The notes under the pieces are model-generated. The model searched no databases and was not told where the DNA came from. It saw only the letters and a list, made by a program, of their open reading frames with translations. Below, piece by piece: positions 1-4,941 of a DNA stretch of 8,228 nt. The translations under genes and the position numbers were made by a program. Source of the stretch: Chloroflexia bacterium (GTDB lineage: Bacteria > Chloroflexota > Chloroflexia > Thermomicrobiales > UBA6265). The stretch spans positions 1 through 8,228 of the forward strand of contig JACCVE010000117.1 in the NCBI GenBank assembly GCA_013698285.1, read 5' to 3'. Position 1 is the stretch's first letter. Every line of letters begins with the position of its first letter.

Positions 1-410
1 TCAGTGTCTTTGCGTTCGACCACCGGCTCGGCTACATCCTCGTCGCCGGGCCCGGGTTCATCCTGCGGCGGGACCCGGACACCATGGTCTCGCCCGATCT
101 CTCGTTCGTAGCCACCGATAGGTTGCCGCCTCCCGGGCAACGTGTAGGACCTTGGCCCATCGCGCCGGATCTTGCCGTCGAGGTCGTTTCTCCTTCGGAC
201 CGGAGCTGCCTGGTCTCGGCCAAGGTCTCGGCCCACCTCGACGCCGGATGTCGCCTCGTCTGGGTCGTCGAACCTCGCCGCCGGACCGTCACCGCCTGGA
301 TGTCCGACCGGCTCTCCCAGGTGTTTCGGGAAGACGAGACCCTGGACGGCGGCGATGTCATGCCGGGATACACGGTCACCGTGAGCCAGATCTTCGAATC
401 GACGTGGTGA
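1..410 (+). CDS. Uma2 family (DUF820) nuclease-like protein, 5' end outside window
   Basis: The reading frame is open from base 3 to the TGA ending at 410, so the window holds about 135 C-terminal residues and the start lies upstream. The sequence shows the Uma2 core: a PDLSFV strand, then PDLAVEVVSPSD, an SAKV segment and the LVWVVEP strand. In the Uma2/DUF820 family the Asp, Glu and Lys of these segments form a PD-(D/E)XK restriction-endonuclease-like active site, and all three are present here. The biological role of the family is poorly known; nuclease activity is inferred from the fold. The next gene is a close paralogue on the same strand 76 bp downstream, so this looks like a tandem duplication and probably one transcript. 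Whether the missing N-terminus is intact cannot be judged. Confidence 0.85.
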   Translation, partial: SVFAFDHRLGYILVAGPGFILRRDPDTMVSPDLSFVATDRLPPPGQRVGPWPIAPDLAVEVVSPSDRSCLVSAKVSAHLDAGCRLVWVVEPRRRTVTAWMSDRLSQVFREDETLDGGDVMPGYTVTVSQIFESTW

Positions 411-474
411 CCGCGCCGGGCCGGGGGGGCGTCGCTGGCCGTATCCTGACCCTGACGCACGAGCGGGGAGTCGC

Positions 475-479
475 GGAGG
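475..479 (+). promoter_or_regulatory. Ribosome binding site of the complete Uma2 gene
   Basis: GGAGG lies 7 nt before the ATG at 487 and fixes the start of the second Uma2 gene. No convincing separate promoter is visible in the 76-bp gap, so readthrough from the upstream paralogue is likely. Confidence 0.7.
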
Positions 480-486
480 CAGACCG

Positions 487-1044
487 ATGGTGACCGTCAC
501 GTTGACGACCGTGGACGACATGACCGACCTGCCGGAGGGGCCGGAGCGCTATGACCTGATCGAGGGAGAACTCTTTCGCATGTCCCCCGCCGCGGACCGT
601 CATGGCGAGATCGCGATGACAATCGGGTTTCATCTGAGAAACTACGTCGTACCCAATCGCCTTGGGACGGTCTGGGCCTCGGAGACCGGGTTCATCCTGC
701 GCCGGGAACCGGACACGCTGTTGGCACCGGATGTCTCGTTCGTCGCGACCGGGCGACGGCCCCCAGTCGACCAGCGCGTCGGGTTCGTGAATGTCGTACC
801 GGACCTGGTGGTCGAGGTCGTCTCGCCATCGGACCGCCGCCGCTATGTCTCGGCCAAGGTCACGGCCTACCTGGATGCCGGTGTCCGGCTGGTCTGGGTC
901 GTCGAGCCCCGGACGCGGACGGTGACGGTCCACGCGAGCGGCCAGCCGGAGCGAGTCGTGGATGAGGACGGGACGCTGGACGGCGGTGATGTCCTACCCG
1001 ACTTCACCCTAGCCGTGGCCGAGGTCTTCGTCGAGACGGGCTGA
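487..1044 (+). CDS. Uma2 family (DUF820) endonuclease-like protein
   Basis: A complete 185-residue protein, the usual size for Uma2/DUF820. The N-terminal segment around residues 20-34 (ERYDLIEGELFRMSP) is the typical family opening. The putative PD-(D/E)XK residues are D82 in APDVSF, E110 in DLVVEVVSPSD and K124 in SAKV, followed by the hydrophobic LVWVVEP strand at 135-141. No signal peptide or membrane segment is visible, so a cytoplasmic protein is expected. The ATG at 487 follows a GGAGG at 475-479 with 7-nt spacing, which supports this start. It lies 76 bp after its paralogue; by eye about 74 of 118 aligned residues match. Family members often occur in many copies per genome in Cyanobacteria and Chloroflexota, with unknown physiological role. 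The family call is firm, the substrate is not known. Confidence 0.9.
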   Translation: MVTVTLTTVDDMTDLPEGPERYDLIEGELFRMSPAADRHGEIAMTIGFHLRNYVVPNRLGTVWASETGFILRREPDTLLAPDVSFVATGRRPPVDQRVGFVNVVPDLVVEVVSPSDRRRYVSAKVTAYLDAGVRLVWVVEPRTRTVTVHASGQPERVVDEDGTLDGGDVLPDFTLAVAEVFVETG

Positions 1045-1073
1045 GCGCGGTGACCAAACGCGATACACTGCCG

Positions 1074-1122
1074 CTCACCGCTCACCGCTCACCGCTCACC
1101 GCTCACCGCTCACCGCTCACCG
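1074..1122. repeat. Heptanucleotide tandem repeat, seven perfect CTCACCG units
   Basis: Seven uninterrupted copies of the 7-bp unit CTCACCG fill 49 bp, starting 30 bp after the Uma2 stop and ending 19 bp before the -35 box of the next gene. The copies show no mismatch; the array runs out into CCCGACCC. Perfect short arrays arise by strand slippage and can vary in copy number. It sits between genes, so length change would not break a reading frame but would change the spacing between the Uma2 3' end and the downstream promoter. The 9-mer GTGACCAAA occurs on both sides of it (1050-1058 and 1178-1186). Confidence 0.95.
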
Positions 1123-1141
1123 CCCGACCCTTCGTGTCGCC

Positions 1142-1170
1142 TTGACACCGGGGCGCCGATCCACTATCAT
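1142..1170 (+). promoter_or_regulatory. Sigma-70 promoter of the Fe-S carrier gene
   Basis: TTGACA at 1142-1147 is a perfect -35 box. After a 17-bp spacer comes TATCAT at 1165-1170, a five-of-six match to the -10 consensus. Transcription would begin near 1177, giving a leader of roughly 75 nt before the ATG at 1253. This argues against the upstream in-frame GTG at 1178 as the translation start. It is the best promoter in the window. Confidence 0.75.
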
Positions 1171-1186
1171 TTGGTAAGTGACCAAA
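1170..1186. promoter_or_regulatory. Operator-like dyad over the transcription start
   Basis: The perfect inverted repeat TTTGGT-AAGTG-ACCAAA has 6-bp arms and a 5-bp centre. Its left arm shares one base with the -10 box and its centre falls on the predicted start point. A protein bound here would block the promoter, so a repressor operator is a reasonable inference. It could instead be a small hairpin at the extreme 5' end of the mRNA. No regulator is encoded nearby to match it with. Confidence 0.4.
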
Positions 1187-1236
1187 GCCTGGGAGCGGTC
1201 TCGCTCAGGCCGGGTCAATCTCGATCTTTCATCCCT

Positions 1237-1241
1237 GGAGG
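1237..1241 (+). promoter_or_regulatory. Ribosome binding site deciding the Fe-S carrier start
   Basis: GGAGG lies 11 nt before the ATG at 1253. The spacing is a little long, but it is the only good Shine-Dalgarno match, and it selects the start that gives normal family length. Confidence 0.6.
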
Positions 1242-1252
1242 CGACACCCTCG

Positions 1253-1618
1253 ATGTTGACCATCTCCCTCGACGCGGCCGACCAGCTCAAGCGCTTCCTC
1301 GACGAGCAGGGCACACCCGACTTCGGGCTGCGCGTGTTCGTCGCCCCGGGCGGCTGCTCCGGCCTCCAATACGGCATGACCATCGACGAACAGTCTGAAG
1401 AGGGCGACGAGGTCATCGAGACCGGCGGCGTCCGGTTGATGGTCGACAACTTCAGCGCCATGTACCTCGAAGGCGCCGAGATCGACTACGTCAACTCTCT
1501 GATGGGCGGCGGCTTCACCGTCCGCAACCCCAACGCGGTGGCCTCCTGTGCCTGCGGCCATTCCTTCGACACCGGCGGCAACGCGCAGACCTCCCAGGGC
1601 TGCGGCTGCGGCAGTTAG
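1253..1618 (+). CDS. A-type iron-sulfur cluster carrier (IscA/ErpA/SufA family)
   Basis: A 121-residue cytoplasmic protein of the HesB/IscA family, which carries Fe-S clusters from the scaffold to apo-enzymes. The three conserved cysteines are present: C35 in APGGCSGLQYG, and C99 and C101 in SCACGHSF. The family segment around residues 64-94 (VDNFSAMYLEGAEIDYV, then GGGFTVRNPNA) is intact. The frame is open up to a GTG at 1178, but that codon sits on the predicted transcription start and would add 25 residues without family similarity; the ATG at 1253 with GGAGG gives a standard length. An unusual feature is a tail after residue 106 ending in a second CxC pair, C117 and C119. No other isc or suf gene is in the window, so it is encoded alone, from its own promoter to its own terminator. 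Which A-type subfamily it belongs to cannot be decided from motifs. Confidence 0.93.
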   Translation: MLTISLDAADQLKRFLDEQGTPDFGLRVFVAPGGCSGLQYGMTIDEQSEEGDEVIETGGVRLMVDNFSAMYLEGAEIDYVNSLMGGGFTVRNPNAVASCACGHSFDTGGNAQTSQGCGCGS

Positions 1619-1659
1619 ACCGGCCGGCGCCAGTACGCTCCCGGATCCGCGATCCGTAC

Positions 1660-1703
1660 GACGTGCCGGGTAGGAACACCACCCGGCACGTCCCTTGTTC
1701 TGT
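1660..1703 (+). terminator. Rho-independent terminator of the Fe-S carrier gene
   Basis: Perfect 12-bp arms, GACGTGCCGGGT at 1660-1671 and ACCCGGCACGTC at 1681-1692, enclose a 9-nt loop and are followed by the T-rich tract CCTTGTTCTGT. A smaller dyad, CGGATC-CGC-GATCCG at 1642-1656, lies just before it. Location 41 bp after the stop codon fits termination of the carrier transcript. Confidence 0.8.
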
Positions 1704-2084
1704 AGCACGGCGAACACGGCCGTTGTCAGGCCGTGTCGCGGCGACCAGGTCGTTTGTGAAAGCCCTCACGAGGGGCTAGCGTTTTGGCCCAAAGTTGCTA
1801 TGATCGAATGAAGGTATGCGGGGTCGGCACCGACGCCACCCCGATGCGCTGTCCCGTACCGGCGTGGGGATCGGCTGGGTCCCTATCTTGCATGTGTCGA
1901 GGGATGGTGCGAACCGCGACGCGTGTCGCCCCCACGCGCCAGCGCGATGACGGTGCCCCGTCGCACGATACCCCACCCGTGGGCGATCCCTTCCGGCACC
2001 GACGACAACGGGGACCTCGACGTGATGAGCACTGGGCCCTTGGCGGCCCGGTTATGCGGTTGATGGACTAAGGCAGGAGGACAC
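1704..2084. other. Intergenic region: rpoD promoter and presumed long leader
   Basis: No credible gene lies between the terminator and rpoD. A plus-strand frame from TTG 1784 to 2071 reads open, but its start overlaps the promoter and its product has no recognisable family. The region holds an extended -10 promoter at 1796-1804. Downstream are modest dyads: TCCCT near 1879 pairing with AGGGA near 1900, and CCCAC-CC-GTGGG near 1975. If transcription starts near 1811, the rpoD leader would be about 270 nt. I recognise no riboswitch class in it. Confidence 0.5.
1796..1804 (+). promoter_or_regulatory. Extended -10 promoter, probably for rpoD
   Basis: TGC-TATGAT is an extended -10 element: TG one base upstream of TATGAT at 1799-1804, which matches TATAAT in five of six positions. 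No good -35 box lies 16-18 bp upstream, which is normal for extended -10 promoters. A short dyad, TTTGG-C-CCAAA at 1783-1793, lies in the spacer. Confidence 0.5.
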
Positions 2085-3098
2085 ATGAGCGAGACGATGC
2101 AGACCTATGGCGTGACCGACCTCGGCGACTTCATGAAGGATACCGTCGACCGGGTCGATCGGGACGACAAGATCGAGGTCCCCGAGGAGATCAAGACCCA
2201 ACTGGCCGACGCGGTCGAGCCCGACCTCGAACGGGACCTCGATGTCCTGCAGCGGCTGGACCCCAACTTCATCAACGATCCGGTCCGGCTCTACCTGCGG
2301 GAGATCGCCGAGACCGCGCTGCTGACCCATGCCCAGGAGATCGACCTCGCCCAGCGGGTCGAGGCCGGGGAGCTGGAGGCGACGCAGCAGTTCGTCCGCG
2401 CCAACCTGCGCCTGGTCGTCTCGATCGCCAAGCGGTACGTGAACCGCGGCCTGACCTTGCTCGACCTGATCCAAGAGGGCAACATCGGCCTGATGCGGGC
2501 CGTCCAGAAGTATGACTGGCGGAAGGGCTTCCGGTTCAGCACCTACGCGACGTGGTGGATTCGCCAGGCGATCACCCGGGCGATCGCCGACCAGAGCCGG
2601 ACCATCCGCTTGCCGGTCCACATGGGTGACTCGATCTCCCGGTACCGCAAGACGCTGAACCTGCTGGCCCAGAATCTGGGCCGCCAGCCGACCCCGGAAG
2701 AGGTCGCCGAGGCGATGGAGGTCCAGCCGGAGAAGATCCAGCAGATCGTCCAGGCCGCCCAGCGGACCATCTCCCTGGAGACGCCGATCGGCAACGAGGA
2801 GGACACCAGCCTCGGCGACCTGATCGCCGACGAGGTGTCCGAGACCCCGTACGAGGCGGCCAGCGAGTCGATGCTGAAGCGGGACGTCAACGCCGCGCTG
2901 GACACCCTGACCGCGCGCGAGAAGCTGGTGCTTCAACTGCGCTTCGGCCTCGGTGCCGGCCACCAGCACACCCTGGCCGAGGTCGGCGAGCAGCTCCAGA
3001 TCAGCCGGGAGCGCGTTCGCCAGATCGAGAACGAGGCCCTGCAGAAGCTCCGCCGCCTCGACGGCGAGCGCCTCTTCGCCTACCACCAGGAGCTGTAG
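2085..3098 (+). CDS. rpoD: RNA polymerase sigma factor, RpoD/SigA type
   Basis: A 337-residue sigma-70 factor that directs RNA polymerase to promoters. Region 1.2 begins at about D65 (DPVRLYLREI). Region 2 spans about 101-180; it carries the YATWWIRQAIT helix at 154-164, in which W157 and W158 match the E. coli residues that melt the -10 element, and Q161 and T164 those that read its upstream edge. Region 3 is about 181-260. Region 4 is about 266-325, with the -35 helix ISRERVRQIE at 306-315 (R308, E309, R312 and Q313 matching E. coli R584, E585, R588 and Q589). Region 1.1 is absent; the first 60 residues are a short acidic segment. AGGAGG at 2075-2080 lies 4 nt before the ATG, and a second ATG at codon 5 is possible. 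Region 2 and 4 sequence is that of a principal sigma, but some genomes hold several RpoD paralogues, so a group 2 factor is not excluded. Confidence 0.93.
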   Translation: MSETMQTYGVTDLGDFMKDTVDRVDRDDKIEVPEEIKTQLADAVEPDLERDLDVLQRLDPNFINDPVRLYLREIAETALLTHAQEIDLAQRVEAGELEATQQFVRANLRLVVSIAKRYVNRGLTLLDLIQEGNIGLMRAVQKYDWRKGFRFSTYATWWIRQAITRAIADQSRTIRLPVHMGDSISRYRKTLNLLAQNLGRQPTPEEVAEAMEVQPEKIQQIVQAAQRTISLETPIGNEEDTSLGDLIADEVSETPYEAASESMLKRDVNAALDTLTAREKLVLQLRFGLGAGHQHTLAEVGEQLQISRERVRQIENEALQKLRRLDGERLFAYHQEL

Positions 3099-3128
3099 GA
3101 CTCCCGGCGGGACAGACGGAGACCAACC

Positions 3129-3177
3129 CGACGATAGGAATGGGGGGGTGGCCAGCGGGTCGCCCCCCGTTTCGTCG
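3129..3177. terminator. Nested hairpin between convergent genes, probable terminator
   Basis: An inner stem of GGGGGG (3143-3148) and CCCCCC (3163-3168) is enclosed by an outer pair CGACGA (3129-3134) and TCGTCG (3172-3177). On the plus strand the inner stem is followed by GTTTCGT, a weak T-tract. It lies 30 bp after the rpoD stop and 40 bp after the stop of the convergent minus-strand gene, so it may serve both. The tail is poorer than in a textbook intrinsic terminator. Confidence 0.5.
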
Positions 3178-3217
3178 TGCCGGGTGGTGTGTTCCCGTGT
3201 GAAATGCCGGAACCGCG

Positions 3218-3766
3218 TCAGCCCAACCGGCCAAACGCCAGCGTCCAGGCCCCGTCACATGTGACGGAGACGACGTAGCGGCCGCCGTCGACGGTCAGTA
3301 CCTCCGATCCTTCGTAGGGCGGGGTCCCGATCAGGGTCGAGATCACGAATTCCTGGCCGTCGAGCCGTTGGATATCCAGCGCGAAGATGAACCCGCCATC
3401 ACAAGTCGCCTCCAGACGGTAGGAGCCCGCTGCCAGGTCGAAGGGGTCGGTGGCCGTCGGCCCGGTGCCGGAGAATGTGGTGACGCCCACGGTCCTCCGA
3501 CCCGGGCCGTTCCCGCCGGTATCGGCGTCTCCGGCGTCTTCGCTGCCGCTGGCTTCGAGGGTCGCGACCCGATCGTCGAGGTCTGCTAGGGCCTCGTCCA
3601 GGTCAGCGATCTCGTCGGCTTGGTCGGCGACGGTCGTCTCCAGGTCGTCGAGGCGCCCATTGACGTCATCCTGGGCAGTGATGCGGAGGGGGCTCGCGGC
3701 CAGCGCCATTGTGAGGATCGCGAGCAGTACGCTGGTCAGCGACATGGTGGTGAACCGGCGGGACAT
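3218..3766 (-). CDS. Exported coiled-coil protein with C-terminal duplicated TCDG motif, function unknown
   Basis: A 182-residue protein that I do not recognise as a named family. The start at 3766 has GAGGAGG 7 nt upstream and puts a signal peptide at the N-terminus: R3 R4, then a hydrophobic stretch at about 9-25, with cleavage likely near residues 25-31; the frame extends 13 codons further upstream without such support. Residues 36-72 form an acidic coiled coil of about five heptads with Leu, Val and Ile at the core positions. A flexible Ser/Gly/Asp linker follows at 72-90. The C-terminal part, about 92-182, is predicted mostly beta; it contains two related segments, YRLEATCDGGFIFAL (116-130) and YVVSVTCDGAWTLAF (164-178), whose cysteines C122 and C170 are the only ones and might pair. 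An extracytoplasmic, possibly oligomeric, binding or envelope role is inference. It is divergent from a cell-wall amidase and convergent with rpoD. Confidence 0.75.
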   Translation of the reverse strand: MSRRFTTMSLTSVLLAILTMALAASPLRITAQDDVNGRLDDLETTVADQADEIADLDEALADLDDRVATLEASGSEDAGDADTGGNGPGRRTVGVTTFSGTGPTATDPFDLAAGSYRLEATCDGGFIFALDIQRLDGQEFVISTLIGTPPYEGSEVLTVDGGRYVVSVTCDGAWTLAFGRLG

Positions 3767-3773
3767 GGGCTTG

Positions 3774-3780
3774 CCTCCTC
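3774..3780 (-). promoter_or_regulatory. Ribosome binding site deciding the coiled-coil protein start
   Basis: On the minus strand GAGGAGG lies 7 nt before the ATG at 3766. It selects this start over the in-frame ATG at 3805 and places the signal peptide at the extreme N-terminus. Confidence 0.75.
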
Positions 3781-4072
3781 TACTGGCCACGCCAGGCGTG
3801 GGCACGGGTACCGCGTCGCGGCGACGGCGCCATCATCGCCGGGCGCCATGTCCGGGAGTGTCTCCGATCTCGCGCGGTCGAGAAAGGGGGTGCGGGCACC
3901 GATGATCAGGCGTCGGGTGAGAACGGCGCTGTTTTCGGATGACGGGCACAACAGCGGCGCGGGCCCGCATCGGGCGAGCCCGGCACCGGGTCATGCTCCG
4001 GTCGTCGGTTCGCCCACCCTGGCGTCACTCCTCGGCGGACGTGCGATCATCGCCAGGCCATGTTCCGACCCC
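3781..4072. other. Divergent intergenic region between coiled-coil gene and amidase
   Basis: About 290 bp between the two ribosome binding sites. Both start regions must draw on promoters here, but I see no clear -35/-10 pair on either strand. An imperfect direct repeat is present: the segment ATCATCGCC, then GG, CCATGT and CCG, occurs at 3832-3854 and again at 4046-4067. A small dyad GGTGC-GG-GCACC lies at 3889-3900. Plus-strand frames through this region continue into the amidase frame but lack coding character and lie upstream of a better start. Confidence 0.45.
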
Positions 4073-4081
4073 GGGGGAGAG
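4073..4081 (+). promoter_or_regulatory. Ribosome binding site deciding the amidase start
   Basis: GGGGGAGAG ends 6 nt before the ATG at 4088. The same frame is open far upstream, to an ATG at 3620, but only this start has a good Shine-Dalgarno sequence and puts the signal sequence at residue 1. Confidence 0.7.
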
Positions 4082-4087
4082 CCACCC

Positions 4088-4756
4088 ATGCGCCTGCCGC
4101 CATCGCTGCTCGTCCTCGTCGTCCTGGCCATCGGCGGCGTGGCGATCGTCGCCGCGACCACGATGGACACGCCGGCAGGGGCCGAGATCGCCTGTCCGGT
4201 GCGCTCCGCCAGCGTCGTCCTGGACCCTGGTCACGGCGGCGAGGATTCGGGCGCGGTCAACGGGACGCTACGCGAGAGCGACCTGAACCTCGACATCGCC
4301 AATCGGACGGCCGCGCTGGTGCGAGCCGCCGGTCACGAGGTGGCCCTGACCCGCGATGACGACACCTTCCTGACCAACAGCGAGCGGGGGTACATCGCCA
4401 ACGCCTGCCGGGCGACGGTCTTCGTCTCGATCCACCTCAACAGCTTCCCGGAGCCGGAGCCGAACTACGTCATGACCTTCTGGGGCATCGACCCCAAGGA
4501 CGTCGCCTTCACCCGGCACATGATCGCCGCCCTCCACCCCACCCTGGACAGCGCCGGCACTGGCCTCGGCAACGGCGACATCGACCAGTTCGAGACCGGC
4601 TCCCTGCTGCGGGCGACGATGCCCGGCACCCTGGTCGAGACGGTCTTCCTCTCCAACCCGGCCGAGGCCGCCCTGCTCGGTGACGGCACGGGTCGCCGAC
4701 AACAGCAGATCGCCGGGGCCATCGCGGCGGGGATCGTGACGTGGTTGGGCCGGTGA
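4088..4756 (+). CDS. N-acetylmuramoyl-L-alanine amidase (Amidase_3), exported
   Basis: A 222-residue zinc amidase that cuts the bond between N-acetylmuramic acid and L-alanine of peptidoglycan. The N-terminus has R2 and a hydrophobic run at about 6-24, a signal peptide or a membrane anchor, so it acts outside the membrane. The Amidase_3 domain fills about 40-221. The zinc ligands are visible as H49 in LDPGHGG, E63 in LRESDLN and H116 in SIHLNS; the catalytic glutamate is E184 in LVETVFLSN. No SH3b, LysM, SPOR or AMIN targeting domain is present, so this is a minimal enzyme, shorter than typical AmiC or CwlV proteins. It has one cysteine in the mature part near the N-terminus (C36) and another at C107. 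The divergent neighbour encodes an exported coiled-coil protein, which could be a partner, though this is only positional. The AmiA/B/C-type activity is a family inference. Confidence 0.92.
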   Translation: MRLPPSLLVLVVLAIGGVAIVAATTMDTPAGAEIACPVRSASVVLDPGHGGEDSGAVNGTLRESDLNLDIANRTAALVRAAGHEVALTRDDDTFLTNSERGYIANACRATVFVSIHLNSFPEPEPNYVMTFWGIDPKDVAFTRHMIAALHPTLDSAGTGLGNGDIDQFETGSLLRATMPGTLVETVFLSNPAEAALLGDGTGRRQQQIAGAIAAGIVTWLGR

Positions 4757-4757
4757 C

Positions 4758-4778
4758 CACCGGGGTCGATTCCCGGTG
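4758..4778 (+). terminator. Hairpin just after the amidase stop
   Basis: CACCGGG at 4758-4764 and CCCGGTG at 4772-4778 form a 7-bp stem with a 7-nt loop, starting two bases after the amidase stop codon. No T-tract follows, so it is a weak or factor-assisted terminator at best, or an mRNA 3' stabiliser. It also resembles a tRNA T-arm, which I reject as a tRNA. Confidence 0.35.
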
Positions 4779-4838
4779 ACCGAGACGGGAGAGCCGTCAT
4801 CCTTCGCACAAGTCGTCAGTCATCGCGCGAAGGGCAAG

Positions 4839-4863
4839 CGGTGGGCAACGTCGGTGCCCACCG
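4839..4863. terminator. Strong hairpin between convergent amidase and yciI genes
   Basis: Perfect 9-bp arms CGGTGGGCA (4839-4847) and TGCCCACCG (4855-4863) enclose the loop ACGTCGG. It lies about 80 bp from both the amidase stop and the yciI stop, in a convergent gap. Neither side has a real T-tract. The unit CCCACCGTG of the right arm recurs once a few bases downstream. Bidirectional termination is the likeliest role. Confidence 0.4.
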
Positions 4864-4941
4864 TGTCCTCCCACCGTGGCTAATGGCGATGTCCGAGATG
4901 GTCACGGCCGTTCAATCGACACCATCGCTGCCGAAGCGACC

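Noticed and set aside
1050..1170. Possible small repeat protein from GTG 1050 through the heptamer array (period LTAHRSP).
   Set aside because: Any frame through a 7-bp array gives a seven-residue repeat. No ribosome binding site is present and the frame runs through the downstream promoter.
1784..2071. Plus-strand 95-codon frame before rpoD.
   Set aside because: It begins with TTG inside the promoter region, has no ribosome binding site, and its Arg/Pro/Cys-rich product shows no family features.
2052..3086. A 344-codon minus-strand frame opposite the sigma factor gene.
   Set aside because: Same GC-driven antisense effect; composition is biased and the sense strand encodes an intact RpoD.
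3620..4087. Long N-terminal extension of the amidase frame.
   Set aside because: The upstream part has no family similarity, overlaps the divergent gene, and would bury the signal sequence; ATG 4088 has a good ribosome binding site.
4758..4778. T-arm-like hairpin (CCGGG, loop GTCGATT, CCCGG) suggesting a tRNA 3' end.
   Set aside because: The 5' acceptor strand, D-arm and anticodon arm are missing; the bases where they would lie are the end of the amidase gene. Loop position 54 is G instead of T.
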